Positions 21,585 through 33,190 of a DNA stretch of 64,000 bases are shown in pieces. The notes under the pieces are model-generated. The model was not told where the DNA came from and did not search any database. It saw only the letters and a program-made list of their open reading frames with translations. Origin of the DNA: Gnetum montanum (Eukaryota > Streptophyta > Gnetopsida > Gnetales > Gnetaceae); contig MNCI01029492.1 in NCBI GenBank assembly GCA_015680685.1, positions 2,147 through 66,146 on the forward strand, read 5' to 3'. A program made the position numbers and the translations under genes. Within the stretch, counting starts at the first letter, position 1; each line of letters opens with the position of its first letter.

Positions 21585-21606
21585 AGATATATATATATAT
21601 ATATAA
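21585..21606. repeat. (TA)n microsatellite
   Basis: A run of alternating T and A directly follows the Helitron-like end. Confidence 0.85.
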
Positions 21607-23292
21607 TTGGCCAAGATGATTTTAAGAAAAAAATAAAAAAATGTTAACCAAACTCAACTACAGGATGAGGTAACAAGATAACTAAAAATGGAATCACTCA
21701 TCCCTCCTTTGTTTCTCTACCACTTACCCAATTTAGTTTTACCCTCTCAATCAAGTTTGCTCTTTCTTTGTTTTCTCTCTCTATTACACTTCTCATGTAG
21801 GTTAAAATTCTTAAGACATTATCCTTGCCCACCATCAAGATATAGATCCCTCTAATGGCTAGGCCTTGAGAATATACAAATTTTCATGTTTGAAAAGAAT
21901 GCCATGTTGAAATTTGCGATAGAACCTAAAAATCTAAAAGTTTGGAGAACACACCATGATGAAAGTGGTGACTTAACTAGTTATTCTTTTGGAATTTCTC
22001 AATGCTTACACGATGGCCATTCTCATTCTAGATGTTAAAACCTTGTCATATCTTAAAACTAGTTTAGCTATATATTTATGATATATATCTCTTTGTTGGC
22101 TGAGAGAATATTTTATATTTACCCCATGTAGAGGCATTATTTTTTTATTGTATTTTTCCCTACCAAATTCAGATCCACTGTTGTTGTGGATTCTTAGTAG
22201 AGTGGCCTTGTTGCGGAGGTTTGCGTTTGCTGCTAGGTTACTATAAGAAAAATGCAACTCATGCTTTCTCTTTGCACCCAAATTTTGATAATCATTCTAC
22301 ATCAATTATGCCCACCATGAATAAATTAGTGATTTGATAGAATTGTTAATCATTAAGGCCTATCGCTCAATTTCTTATTTTTTTAGAATTGGGTTGGCTG
22401 ATGTAAAGTTGTTTTGTTTTGATGTTGGAGTGGGTGAAATCGATTTTGCTTTCATAGCTATGCTGTCATTGATTGTGTGTGTCTATATTTGGTTGTTCGG
22501 ATTGTTGGATTAATTGAGATATATCTCTGTTGAGCATTCTTTGCTTGATTGATTGATTCCTCAGTCTGAGAAAATTCTAGATGAAATGAGGAACCATTCC
22601 TAAAATCACTTTTTTTTCTTCAATATTTGGTTTTATTTTTTGGAATTTAACAGCTAGCATGACATGGAAAGGAGACAAATTTCACTCCCCTTCCACCCTC
22701 CATCATGCCAGATGTATTGGCCTTTCAGCCAAAATAAATGCATTGAATATTTTGACTCAAGAGTTATTTTAAGGTTCTCAATGCATGACGGGTTGCCAAT
22801 GCTTGTCTTTAAGCAATATGAAAAGAGAAAGAAATGGTTTAACATTAAAAGGAAGAAGAGTTAGGTTCACAGCCATATGTAAGAGTAAATAAGTTTTTTC
22901 TTCAAATTTTGGGTTTACAAAGACTATTGGCAAAAAAGACCCCATTTTATTGAGACAAAGTTAAGATAATGATTATGTTTTCTTCCTCAGTGTTCTCAAC
23001 ACTTACACAATATCCATGTCTAATTTCTACCTTGTCAAATATCTTTTTGTCCTCATAGGCCTTTAATCCTTGCCCTAAGAATTCCTTGTCAATGAGCTGG
23101 TCAAGCTTTTAATGGTTGGCTTAACTAGCCCCTTCATCTTAAGTTTAGCTACGAGGTATGAAGAAATAAAATAAAATAATCAAGGAGTAAAAACTTTACC
23201 TCAATCACAAGTCAATACCATTCAATTTATGTGAATGTCATTGATGAGAATGATAATAATTAAAGAAATAAAATAAATAATGCATTGTTTAG
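21607..23292. other. Unassigned spacer
   Basis: About 1.7 kb have no recognisable protein or element end. Short ORFs of 63-91 codons (22006-22281 minus, 22654-22864 on both strands) have no domain I can name. A weak internal repeat is visible: 'caatgcttacacgatgg' near 21999 resembles 'caacacttacacaatat' near 22997. Confidence 0.45.
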
Positions 23293-23834
23293 TGATGAAG
23301 CATCATATATACAAACAGACATGCATCGATGTAGATGTGTTGACACTGATGTAGGTGAAGCTTATATAAATATGTGCATGAATTGCATCTATGGCATCTT
23401 AAATCTATAGTGTAGCTAAGCTTTTGCTGTTTGATTTCTCTAGAGTTAGAATATTTTCCTCTGAGTGCCCATAGTGTGAATTCAAGAGATTGTACATATA
23501 TTTATTTGAGTGTNGGGAATGACTACTTATGTTAGGATAGTTAGTCATTAGAATAGCTAAGTAGTTAAAAAGTTAAATATTAAATATTCATTTATGAACC
23601 TAGCTCTTAGGATAGAAATATATATGTAAAAAACTTACAAAAATAAACATCATAAGCTTTAACTTACATTTAATCATATGTATCAGAAACACAAGTATGA
23701 ATTAGGAAAATCTCTTGACTGACTGTCTAGGACTATGAGCAAACTTAGGAACTAAGTCTATGGAATTTTATTGGATCGTTAGTGCATGCTTGTGATTTGT
23801 ATGTTTGGGCATAGAATATACTTGCTGCTCATCA
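23293..23834 (+). repeat. Element C 5' LTR, internally shortened at an N
   Basis: It starts TGATGAAGC and ends CTGCTCATCA. The TATA region TATATAAATA is at 23363-23372. Blocks known from the other LTRs ('gttagaatattttcc', 'gtgcccatag') run up to 'ttgagtgt', then a single N (23514), then 'gggaatgactacttatg'. The ~200-250 bp that sit between these points in sister LTRs are absent. Confidence 0.8.
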
Positions 23835-23835
23835 T

Positions 23836-23853
23836 TGACACCATTGTTGAAGA
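23836..23853 (+). promoter_or_regulatory. Element C primer binding site, decayed tRNA-Asp type
   Basis: TGACACCATTGTTGAAGA, two bases after the LTR, aligns with the tRNA-Asp complement TGGCGCCGTTGCCGGGGA. The changes are mostly G-to-A and C-to-T. Confidence 0.7.
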
Positions 23854-24008
23854 TTTACTTTAGCTAAGTGCACTAAGTAGGAAAAGACTATGAAGTTACA
23901 CAAAAACGTTGTAAAAATCACATAACGAACCACTATCATCCATTAGGGGAACAATTAAAGAAATATTAAAATACCAAAAGTAAAGTGTTTTTAATTTATA
24001 ACTAATAT

Positions 24009-24984
24009 GGCTTCTTCTAACATGGATGAATCTTCACCACATATTGGTGGATCCAATTAATAATGGGGAGCATCAAAGAAGCCCCAACAACTTGGGGTTA
24101 TCTATTCTCATCCAAATCTTTATAATCCAAGTTTTACCTTCATCCTGCATCAAGATGAACAAATGCACTGGAGGGACATGAAAGGTAACATAGTGTTGCC
24201 TTTAGATCGATTGGTTTCCACCATGTTATTGAACAATCTCATTAGGCTAGACATTGCTGCACTTAACTTAGAATATGAAGTTCAAGACTACACCTACAGG
24301 GACTATCAACCCACTGATGCCCAACAAAAGAAAGATTGACACATGGAAGCGCAATATGAGGCTTCTAAGGGAAAGAGGACTCCAACCCAATTATTCTTGC
24401 AATAGCACATAGAGGATGAGGATTTCTTTCTTGGCCACTCCCAATACACAAATTTTCTTCCTTTTCATGATGAGGAGACCCTTAACCAAAGGCTACAATC
24501 AACTGTGAAGAACTTTAATGATGGAAAAACTAGGTCTTATGATCGAGGGACCTCAAGAGACAAGAATTCTAGTTAATCATCTAAGGGCAAGGGTAATGAT
24601 CAAAAGAAAGATAAAGAAAAGCACACAAATATGAGAAGGGATCAAAGGAGAGGAATTAGCAAGCATCATTTTCTTGGTTCTTCTTTTTCACCCTCATCAT
24701 CCTCTTTGTCTTCATCCTCAAACTCTAACATGAGAAACAAGAGCCAAGACAAAAGTAGTAGAGACCAGGATGGTGATGAATGATGGAATAGAGATGAACG
24801 CAAATCTTTTCAAGATGATCAAGATTAGGGACAAGGACAACCACAAAGTGGAGAGGAGCATCATAGAGATTGAAGACATAGTAGAACTCATCATAGAAAT
24901 CATGACCATGAAAGAGGCCATTGTGACCATCATCACTATAATGAGCCTTTATTAGAAATCTCCAAGGAAATGAATTTGGCAAGG
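24009..24984 (+). pseudogene. Element C gag, N-terminal part
   Basis: ATG 24009 gives MASSNMDESSPHIGGSN. It is followed by 'QQLGVIYSHPNLYNPSFTFI', which matches the gag start of element A ('VVYAHPNDYVPNFTFI') and 'VGVIYAHF' of G. A charged Lys/Asp/His-rich linker runs to about 24950, with 'SSKGKGNDQKKDKEK' and a Ser-rich block. The frame then ends just where the gag core should begin ('EPLLEISKEMNLAR'). Few stops interrupt it, so this part has decayed less than in A. Confidence 0.7.
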
Positions 24985-26290
24985 TAGAGAAGAAGAGGAT
25001 TCCATGCATTGCATACAGTGACATAGGATGCCATTGCATGCAGAAACTATGAATGATCAAAGATATATCAATCCAAAAATGCAATTAGTGTTTTGATACA
25101 ACAACTATTCAGAAGTACTTATATACAATAGCCACAAAGCAAGAAGGTACCTAGTGGTTGATAACAAATCATCAAGATGATTCCATAATGTGCATGGAAC
25201 CATTAAAGAGCCTTAAGAGCGCCTATATTGAAAACATGAATGAAATGGAGCAAATCCATCGTCAACTCTTCCATATACAAAGTGAAATGAATTATGGGAA
25301 GTTGAAGATCCTTGATGAATTTAAGTAAGAGCTGCTTGAACTAAAAGCTTTACCATCAACTATGGAATATGCTTTTCCTAAAAATGACAAGCTAGTAATC
25401 ATCAATGTCAAACTTGCTCTAAGACAGAAAATAGGAGTTGTTAAAGGTGATGAAAAAATGGCCAACAACTTTTTCTTAGTTATATCATGAACTTACAATA
25501 ACAGATCCATGGATATGCTAACATCGCATCTATATAGACTCCTCCATTAAGCTAAAGAGGCAATCATAGAGAAGGTTATATTCCAAACTAAAGCAATTGG
25601 TCAAGGATGAGATTGAAAAAATCCTTAAGGTCAAGTTCATCTATCTAGTTGCAAATAGTGAATGGGTTAGCCCACTTGTTATTGTATCCAAGAAAGGAGG
25701 AAAATTGAGAGTCTGCATAGACTTTCAACTGTTGAACATGGCAACCTTCAAGGATCATTTTCCATTGCCATTTGTTTATCAAGTGTTGGAAATCATAGTA
25801 GCGCATTGCTATTATAGTTTTCTGGATGATTATAGTAGATATAACCAAATCTAGATTGTACCTAAGGACAAGGCCAAAACCAAAATCACAAGTCCTTGGG
25901 GGAATTTTGCATATAGAAAGATGCCTTTTGGTCTATGCAATGCTCTTGCTACCTCTCAATGCTTGGTTCTTGACATCTTCCAATAGTAAATTGATGTCAA
26001 GGTAGGGATCTTTATGAATGACTTCTCTACCTATGGTACCATATTTTAGCAAGCCTTGAATTTTCTAAAGCAAGTGCTTCAATTATGTGTAGAAACTGAC
26101 TTAAAGCTCAACTGGCTGAAAAGCCATTTAATGGTCCAAGAAGGCATTTTGTTGGGACATAGAATTTTAAGTAAAGTGACTGAGGTGGACTCGAAAAAAG
26201 CATGGGCCATCCAAGGAATTACTAGGTAGCCTGAGATGGTGAAAGATGTATGGTCATTCCTTAGCCATACTAGTTATTATTGGTGCTTCA
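24985..26290 (+). pseudogene. Element C pre-RT spacer and reverse transcriptase, degenerate
   Basis: The spacer matches that of A ('KRIPCIAYSDIGCHCMQKL', 'SAYIENMNEMEQIHRQL'). RT starts near 25590 with 'VKDEIEKILKVKFIYLVANS', 'EWVSPLVIVSKKGGKLRVCI', 'DHFPLPFVYQVLE', 'SFLDDYSRYNQI', 'KMPFGLCNALATSQCLV' and 'VGIFMNDFSTYG'. The catalytic motif has Asn for the first Asp (FMND). 'MVQEGILLGHRIL' follows. Stops and the active-site change make it inactive. Confidence 0.85.
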
Positions 26291-26835
26291 TTGAGAACTT
26301 CTTAAAAATTACCAATTTGTTAGTTGAGCTAACTAAGAGGCATGCATCCTTCAACTGGACCAACAATTATGAGCTAGCATTCTAGAAATTAGAGAAGAAG
26401 CTTATGAAAACTCCAATTCTACATGCACTTTATTGGTCCAAACCTTTCCACATCATGATAGATGCATCTAATTATACTTTAGAAGTCATGATTATACAAT
26501 TGAACAATCAAAAACATCTTTACTACATCCATTGTGCAAGTAGAAGCATTGTGGAGGAATAATTAAACTACACCATCATGAAGAAGGAGCTTGTGGTGGT
26601 GGTGTATGCCTTAGGAAAATTTAGTCACTAGGTGCTTGGATATCAAGTTTTTGTGCACACAAACCATAGTGCCATCCAATTCCTCATGAACAAGCCAATG
26701 GTGAACCCTTATGTCATATGGTGGCTAATAGTCCTGTAGGAGTTCAACCTCATCATGGTTGATAGAAAGGGAACCAATAATGTGGTTGCCAACCACTAGT
26801 GTTAGTTATGATGGGAAAACAAAGAGGATGAACTA
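26291..26835 (+). pseudogene. Element C RNase H, degenerate
   Basis: Visible parts are 'FNWTNNYELAF', 'PFHIMIDASNYTLEVMI', 'YTIMKKELVVVVYALGKFSH', 'VFVHTNHSAIQFLMNK' and 'NLIMVDRKGTNNVVANH'. The order and spacing match element A. Confidence 0.82.
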
Positions 26836-27560
26836 TTCTTAGTTGTCATCATTACTGATTTTTCATCCTCTATGGTAACACAGTTTGGATAACATGTGGT
26901 AAATAAGTTTGGTGTAGGAAGGACTCTTATTTTTGTCAACCAAACTTATTTCACAAATGTTACCTTTTAGAAATTAATGCAACACTTAGGAGTAGAGCAT
27001 AAACTAACAACTCCACATCACCCCCAAGCTAATGGCCAACCAAAGTCACCAATAGGAAAATAACCAAAATAATAACTTGGACAGTTAGTAAATATAGGAA
27101 AAATTGGAGCACAAAACTCAATGATGCTTTATGGGCCTATCAATCCATTTGGAAACTTCCTATTGGATATTCCTCTTATGAGTTAGTATATGGAAAATTA
27201 CCAACTCTAATAATTCAAACAAAGCTCCATAAACTTTCAATGGCATCTAAACTTAACCTTAACTTAAGTCTAGCACAAAAGGAAGGTTTAATGGTATTGA
27301 ATATACTAGATGAAAACCAATAAATAGTCCTATCTATGAATAAGGTGCACAAGGCACACACTAAACAACACCATGACTTATGCATAAGGAAAGTTAAATT
27401 CCAACCAGGTGATAAGGTTTTTTTTTGGAATCCCATGCATGTACCATAATGCACAACATTTCAAACACTATGGAAAGGATCTTATATTATTGATGCAAAT
27501 TTTCCTTTTGGGGCCACGACGATTTACAACCCTTCTAGCCCAAACAAATAGTTTCTAGTT
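26836..27560 (+). pseudogene. Element C integrase, N-terminally deleted
   Basis: After 'NKEDE' the sequence jumps into the middle of the integrase core ('NKFGVGRTLIFVNQTYFTN', 'KLMQHLGVEHKLTTPHHPQA'). It then shows 'WSTKLNDALWAYQ', 'KVKFQPGDKVFFWNPMHVP' and the end of the domain. The zinc-binding region and first catalytic Asp block are missing, about 600 bp relative to A. Confidence 0.8.
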
Positions 27561-29248
27561 GACATTTAGTAAGTGAAACCTTTCTTAAAACCAAGATAAC
27601 TAGTAACATGAACACTTCAACCAATATATAAGTATGTTCTATCTTTTGGATCTCCCTCTTCCAACTCAATCATGGGGAAGATGACCACCCATGTTAAGAT
27701 TCTATATAGGCTATCTAGTTTTTTCAATTTTTTTACACCATTCTTTATATGTTTTTAATTTTCTTGAATATTTTGCAACTTATATTATATGTTTTACCTT
27801 GTTTATATACCCTTATGTGTTGTTTTCTTATTTGGATCTTCATCAGGAATCTTGTGTTTTTTTCCATAACTGCTAATACTACTAGAAGTTCATTTAATAT
27901 TATATTTAATGTTTGGAATAATTATTTAATGACTAGATTTCATCTTGGAATTATGACCTCGATTAATGAAGCGTTAATTTTTTGATGATATTAGGAAATG
28001 AGTCCATGTTGTCCACCTATCCCACTCAATTCTATGAGATTCTTCATCTTGGAAGCATAAGGTCTTTCCATAATTACAACTTAAAAAATCAATGATCTTG
28101 GTACTTAACAAACCTGGAACAAAACAAGTGGAATGGACAAGGGTGTGGCTTCAAGGAGATTTGTCACATTCTATACCCAACTTCCTTCTTGAGTTCTATG
28201 GGTATTCTCATTGGTCTTTCACCACTCTTATTGTCAACCATAACAATAAGCATGTCCTTGTATGGTAGGGTTCCCATTAAAAAAAAACATCAACACAACA
28301 TAGAAATTTAAAGTACGTTCCTTAGATGTAATAATGGGCTACAAGCACTAGTGATGGGGCTGGAAAGACATGTTACTCACTCTTGAAGGCACCCCTCTAA
28401 CTAAGGTTCTTCCTATCATCTTGTTTCTCTTTTCTTCTCTAGCTTGGTATGATGGTTATCCATTGGGGGTGATCATGAACTCTTGATGGTCGAAGAATCA
28501 AAACATGATCATGTGAAGTCACTGAATGTGGATGGAATTGATTCCAACTAGGGATGGGATAGTATTGGATCATCTTAACCATAAGTTCCATAAGGACTTC
28601 ATGTAACTAGGTTGCAAGACCCTCCTACCACTCTCTCTCCCATTACTCTACTCTCATCATTGACCACCTCACTACCTCCTATCATGGTCAATTAATGTTT
28701 TTGTTATGGTATTCCATAATCCTTTGATGATCTATTACGTGGATTTGATTTTTAACTTCCTATGATCATTAATCATCCTTGGTGCCTACAGACTCCTTGG
28801 TATGAGGGCATGCAAGGGCATTAATGACATAAGCCTTCTTTGGGGAGGATCCACTTACATGTCCCTTGGTTGTATTCAAGTTAAACTTCCTATCCCTTAG
28901 TCATTTTTTGAATTTATCCCATCATTTCACCTTTGAACATCTAGTTTGTACTATTTTAACATCCTTAGTTCATCCAACTCCAATTCATTCTCCTTTTCCA
29001 ATGAATTTAATACCATCTTTCACCTTTTGTCATTCTTCTATGATTTTCTAGCTTCCTTTGAGATCGTGTTTTGTCCTCAAACTCTTCCAAAACTCTTAGT
29101 TTTTTAATGTGGAAAATTACCTCAAATAGTTGCATTAACATAGCCCTAAGCATCAATGCATCCCTGTCAATGTAGAAAAAAATACTATAAATACATGCGA
29201 CACTTAGCCATTTTTCTACCATTTTCCATTAAACAAGAAAGGAGTTTT
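27561..29248 (+). other. Element C post-integrase tail
   Basis: It has the same landmarks as in A and G: the T-rich block (27700-27880), the 'gaaatgagtccatgttgtcc' block (27994-28015), the 'gggctacaagcac' to 'agacatgttactcac' block (28336-28385) and the 'cattaatcatccttgg' to 'ggaggatccactt' block (28766-28860). A TATA-like 'actataaatacatg' lies at 29186-29199 in a position similar to 'cctataaatagg' in G (43868). It ends where the LTR of D starts. Confidence 0.65.
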
Positions 29249-29810
29249 TGTAACAACATTTTCCCTGAGAACGTTGTTCAGCACCTCAAGAGTTTCCCAA
29301 GCAGATTTTGAAGTAGGACAAAACTCAAGAGGAATACGCCTCAGCAATCAACAATCTTGAAACACATGCTAACAAATGATGTGTTAGTGTTAGCATGTCT
29401 CCTGAGTGGTGTTTTATAAACAATATTCGTGATACGCTAACAAGCTAGATAGCAGTACCTTTCTCCACTCACGTGGACACCATGGGGACTACCAGTTGAA
29501 TCCTCCAAATTCATCACCGCGTGATGGTAGTTGGTGTCGCGCTCCAAGGAGCGCACACAACATCCCATAGCACGTCCCATGGCACACCCAGTAAAAACAC
29601 CCCAACATAGAGTTGAACTACACAACCCTCCCAGGCAAGGTCCTACCGAGTGGGGTAATGAGGTAGGTCATAACCTCCTCTTACTAATGCATGGAACTAC
29701 CATGATAGTATGGTTCTGAAGACACAAGGAGCAAAGGACCCCTTGTGCCCCCACGGCCCCTGAACTGTGGGGGAGGTAGCAAGCTACCAGCAACCCTGCT
29801 ACCTCTCTCA
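29249..29810 (-). repeat. Element D 3' LTR
   Basis: On the plus strand it starts TGTAACAACATTTTCC and ends CTACCTCTCTCA (562 bp), giving TG...CA ends. On the minus strand the purine tract immediately precedes it. No second copy is in the window, so the left boundary rests on the TG start and the end of homology to the element C tail. Confidence 0.65.
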
Positions 29811-29830
29811 TAATTCTCCCTCACTTAAAA
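29811..29830 (-). promoter_or_regulatory. Element D polypurine tract
   Basis: The minus strand reads AAGTGAGGGAGAA just before the LTR start TGAGAGAGG. The purine run and its position fix element orientation. Confidence 0.65.
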
Positions 29831-30460
29831 TGAGCAACGACCTCAAAGCATGGCCTAGGTAACCCATGAGGCTGCTACATCAAAACCAAGGGAGAATTCT
29901 GTCAATTTCGAGGAAGTATGCCCATGCTATTCTGAGTTAATTTGAAGGGATATTTGGTTTTGGAAGGTCCAACTGCTAGGGCTTAAGGCCATAAAGCATT
30001 TTCATTGAACTCAACCGTCTTCTTAGGATCCGGACTCATCCTAGCATCTGACATCCAAGTCAAGATCATCACTCCTCAAGACTTGGACTGTCCATCCTTC
30101 CATACCTAGCCTAAAATTCCAAGCAATGGGAGGACATCAAGTGGTCTATCATTGCAACATGATAAAATGCACCAACCTAGGGATCCATGAGTTCCAAGGC
30201 ATCCCCTAACTCATTTGATCTAAAGATCTAGGGGTCTTAAGTTCAACACTCTTTGAATATTAAGCCCCATCACCTATAGAGCACTTTGAATGGATCGAGG
30301 CATCTTCCTCCCTTGTTTGAGGCTAACTCCCATAGGAATTTACTCTCGAATCCTATAAGGCACCACATGTGACGCCTCTTCTAATTTTTTTTTACATGGG
30401 AGGTTTCTCCATCCATCATCGAAGCAGCCAAGGTGGGAGGTCGATTGCTTGCTCCCTACA

Positions 30461-30575
30461 GAAGTCCAGGATCAAGTTTTCCTAGGACCTCAAGCGCTCC
30501 AGTGGTTCCCAGCTATCGTCTGAGTCAGGACAATGTTTCCAGTGGATGAGGAACTCCACTTTCAAATCTACCCCA
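30461..30575 (-). pseudogene. Chromodomain of element D
   Basis: The minus-strand reading 'VDLKVEFLIHWKHCPDSDDS' followed by 'WEPLERLRS' and 'ENLILDF' has the chromodomain pattern: hydrophobic-V-W-K-G-like core, D--TWEP-like segment, and a terminal helix. One TAG interrupts it. In active elements this domain steers integration to modified histone tails. Confidence 0.78.
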
Positions 30576-31700
30576 TGGCCAGTGGTCTAGATGTTCCAGA
30601 TGCATTCTACTCTCTTTCCTTGTATAGATTGTATACAAGGTCACTCTCTAATCGAGAGGATTCTCTTTGAATATGGGAACCCATCTATCAATGGCTTCAG
30701 CATGCTAACATGAAAAATTGGATGGACTTGGTTCATATTGATTGGTAACTGAAGCTTATATGTTATAGGGTTAATTTTATTGATGATCTGGAAGGGACCA
30801 TCATACTACCTCATCAGCTTAGACGTAGTTCCCTATTTCGGTTTAAACTGATGTGGGTCCAACTTCAGGAGGACCCAATCTCCCACCTTAAATTCATGAG
30901 GATGGCATTTTCAATTAGAATATTTTTTCATTTGTTGCACTACCCTCTCTAGATGATACTTTTTTGTATCAAAATTTTCCAACCACCTCTTCAAGAATGC
31001 ATCCATTGTGGGATGTCAACCCTACAACGAGGGGGAGACCATATGAGGGGTAATGGGCTGCCTCCCCATTACCAATTCTGCAGTAGAAAACCCAGTAGCT
31101 GAGGACTTCTAGATGTTATAGGTCAAATGGGCAATCCCTAACAGAAATGACCAATTCTTTTGGTCACTACGAACATAGTGACGAAGGTACTCTTCAAGTA
31201 ATCAATTCATCCGTTCCGTCTGCCCATCGATCTACAAATGAAATCTCATTGACAATTTGAGGGTGGTACCCATCATGCCAAATAGTGCTTGCCAGAAAGC
31301 ACTTGTGAAGCATGGATCATGATCTAAAATGATGCTCATGGGTAACCCAAAATATCAAACCACCCTATCAAAACAGTATGTTGTTGTGTCCTCAGCTAAA
31401 CACTATGATGGACAGGGAATGAATATGGAAAATTTAGAGAATTTTTCCACCACAACAATAATGCTGCTTAAACCCTAAATATTTGGCAATCCTGTGATGA
31501 AGTCCATAGACACTGTAGCCCATGGAAATGGAAGGATTTCCAAAGGTAGCAGAAGACCACCTGGACGCTCCATTGACCCCTTATCCTGCTAGCACACCAG
31601 ACACTTCTGGACATAAGCAATAACGTCTCGATACATTTTTGGCTAGAAGAAGGTTCTCTCAATGAGAGCTAAGGTCCTTTGCTATCCAGGGTGCCTTGCC
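30576..31700 (-). pseudogene. Element D integrase, degenerate
   Basis: Reading leftward: 'YVQKCLVC' of the zinc domain (about 31600-31640), 'GLLLPLEILPFPWATVSMDF' (first catalytic Asp), 'DRDPCFTSAFWQALFG'-type second Asp region near 31270-31320, and 'DGQTERMN' (catalytic Glu) near 31200-31240. 'EEYLRHYVRSDQKNW', the GPF-like 'YDGPFQIINKINPITYKLQL' (30735-30810) and 'HPIFHVSML'-like segments follow before the chromodomain. It is broken by several stops. Confidence 0.85.
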
Positions 31701-32205
31701 CACTATGTGTCATGGAATTCTCGGATGATCTCATTGCATATGCCATCCCAATTCGGAATGCATATCCGACTATCCTGAAACGAAAGCAATCCATCCCTCA
31801 TTTTGAATTGTGGTGCTCACCCAGTTTCTATTAGCTTCATTAAATCAATGATATGGAGGTCCCTTTTCAAACCATCTTGAATTCTAGCCAACAACACTTC
31901 ATCACATTGAACGTGTGAAGTTTGTGGCCCAATGATGGAAAAGAGGTGAGAGGTAGGTTGAGGACGGTGACTCTATGCATCTGCCACCATGTTATCCTTT
32001 CCAGGACGGTGAGTCAATTGCAAATCAAATTCAGACAACATGGCCAACCATCAAGCCTGTTTGGGCCTCAGCTTCATTTGATTCATCAAGTAGCTAGTGG
32101 CTAGGTTATCCGTCTTCACAAGGACACGACTTCCCAGCAAGTAGTATCTCCATGCTCTCAAGCAATGGACAATAGCAAACGTTTCCTTTTCATGGACACT
32201 CATCA
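31701..32205 (-). pseudogene. Element D RNase H, 3' part
   Basis: The reading 'SVHEKETFAIVHCLRAWRYY' (catalytic Glu region), 'VLVKTDNLATSYLMNQ', 'WLAMLSEFDLQLTHRPGK' and 'DNMVADA' is the second half of a Ty3 RNase H. The first half is missing at the truncation point at 32205. The linker to integrase fills 31701-31950. Confidence 0.82.
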
Positions 32206-32211
32206 CCCTTA

Positions 32212-32497
32212 AAACTAGTTTAGAATTTATCTTACTATTGTTAATTAGTTTAAATAATTTCTATATTATCATTAAAACTAGCTTAAGGTTGCAACAACAT
32301 CAACTATCATATGCCTTACTTTTGACTAAACCATACATCACAAAGCTACCACTAGTCCAACTGGAAAGACAATGTCCTATGATCAACACTTAATAATCTA
32401 GATGCCACAACTAGTCCCATCCATGGAATTTGACTTGATTGTGCATGAACGCTTGTGATTTGCATGGTTGGGCATAGGGGTATCTTGCCGCTCATCA
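32212..32497 (+). repeat. LTR 3' fragment, Athila-like family subfamily 2
   Basis: It is closely similar to the right third of the solo LTR at 41844-42717, with shared 'actaaaccatac', 'agctaccactagtccaa', 'ccatccatggaatt' and 'ggttgggcatagggg' blocks. It ends CTCATCA at 32497. No primer site follows, so it is the end of a 3' LTR or a solo LTR, truncated on its left where element D is also truncated. Confidence 0.75.
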
Positions 32498-33190
32498 AAA
32501 GAAAATCCTAATCTAGCCTATGGTGATAAGTGTATATTCCATGATCCTTTGTCATGTTCTTGGATAGGTGCATTAACTACTAGGATTACTTAGTTGGGAC
32601 ACCTTTAATACTTAGTTGTGCATCTAAATTCTATGGATGGGAGTAGGTGTGCATCTTGAAGTGGAGAAGACATATTACAAGAGATGTCTTACATGTTGGC
32701 AAGATGTCTCTCTTACTAGGGCCAAAAAAAAAGATGCTTGTTTTGAGATTTGGAACCTTCAGATGTCTCCAAAAAAAGTTACCATAGGTTCATGAACTTT
32801 ACAAACTCATCAAAATGAGCCCAAAAGAGCTCCAAATATGCCAAAACACCTTGGAGTCATCATAAAAAAGGTCAACACAAGAAGGCACACATAAACAGGA
32901 TGCCCACACATCCAAGATACATTGAGGATTACACAAGGGTTGGGTGATGTCATCATCAATCATGAACTAAGTGAATCGAATAGACATATAAACCCTAGAA
33001 AAGGAGCAAGACATAAGGGTGAGATCTAATAGAAATGTGAAGTCAAAACACTAACTCTAATGAGTTCTCCTAGTCAAATGATTTAGAAATTAGGGATAGA
33101 AGAGGGATGGAACATAGTTGAAAAGAAGACTAGATATATGAGACTGAAATAAAAAAGAATGAGAACATGATGATAATTGAGACAAACCAT
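32498..33190. other. Unassigned spacer before element E
   Basis: About 690 bp of AT-rich sequence show no readable gene. An A-run (32727-32735) is present. The 5' LTR and primer site of element E are not found here, so this is either decayed leader sequence or unrelated DNA at a breakpoint. Confidence 0.4.

Larger units (their letters stand above)
23293..29248 (+). mobile_element. Element C: Athila-like element, 3' end cut by chromovirus D
   Basis: The same family as element A: a 5' LTR with TATA box and CTCATCA end, a tRNA-Asp-type primer site, gag start, RT, RNase H, part of integrase and the shared post-pol tail. Compared with A it lacks the gag core and protease (junction near 24960-24990). 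It also lacks the integrase zinc domain and the first part of the catalytic core (junction near 26840). The tail runs to 29248, where the LTR of element D starts. No 3' LTR of C is identifiable. Confidence 0.85.
29249..32205 (-). mobile_element. Element D: chromovirus (Ty3/gypsy), minus strand, 5'-truncated
   Basis: On the minus strand the order is RNase H, integrase with zinc and catalytic domains, chromodomain, short 3' region, polypurine tract, 3' LTR. A chromodomain at the integrase C-terminus defines chromoviruses. The element is cut at 32205 inside RNase H and joins unrelated LTR sequence; RT, protease, gag and 5' LTR are lost. Its LTR left end abuts the tail of element C, so D inserted into C and a later deletion removed the other sides of both. 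Confidence 0.85.

Noticed and set aside
24718-25084. Minus-strand ORFs of 72 and 119 codons
   Set aside because: They run antisense to the gag linker of element C, where 'catgatgatgaa'-type DNA is open in several frames. No domain or conservation in A or G was seen.
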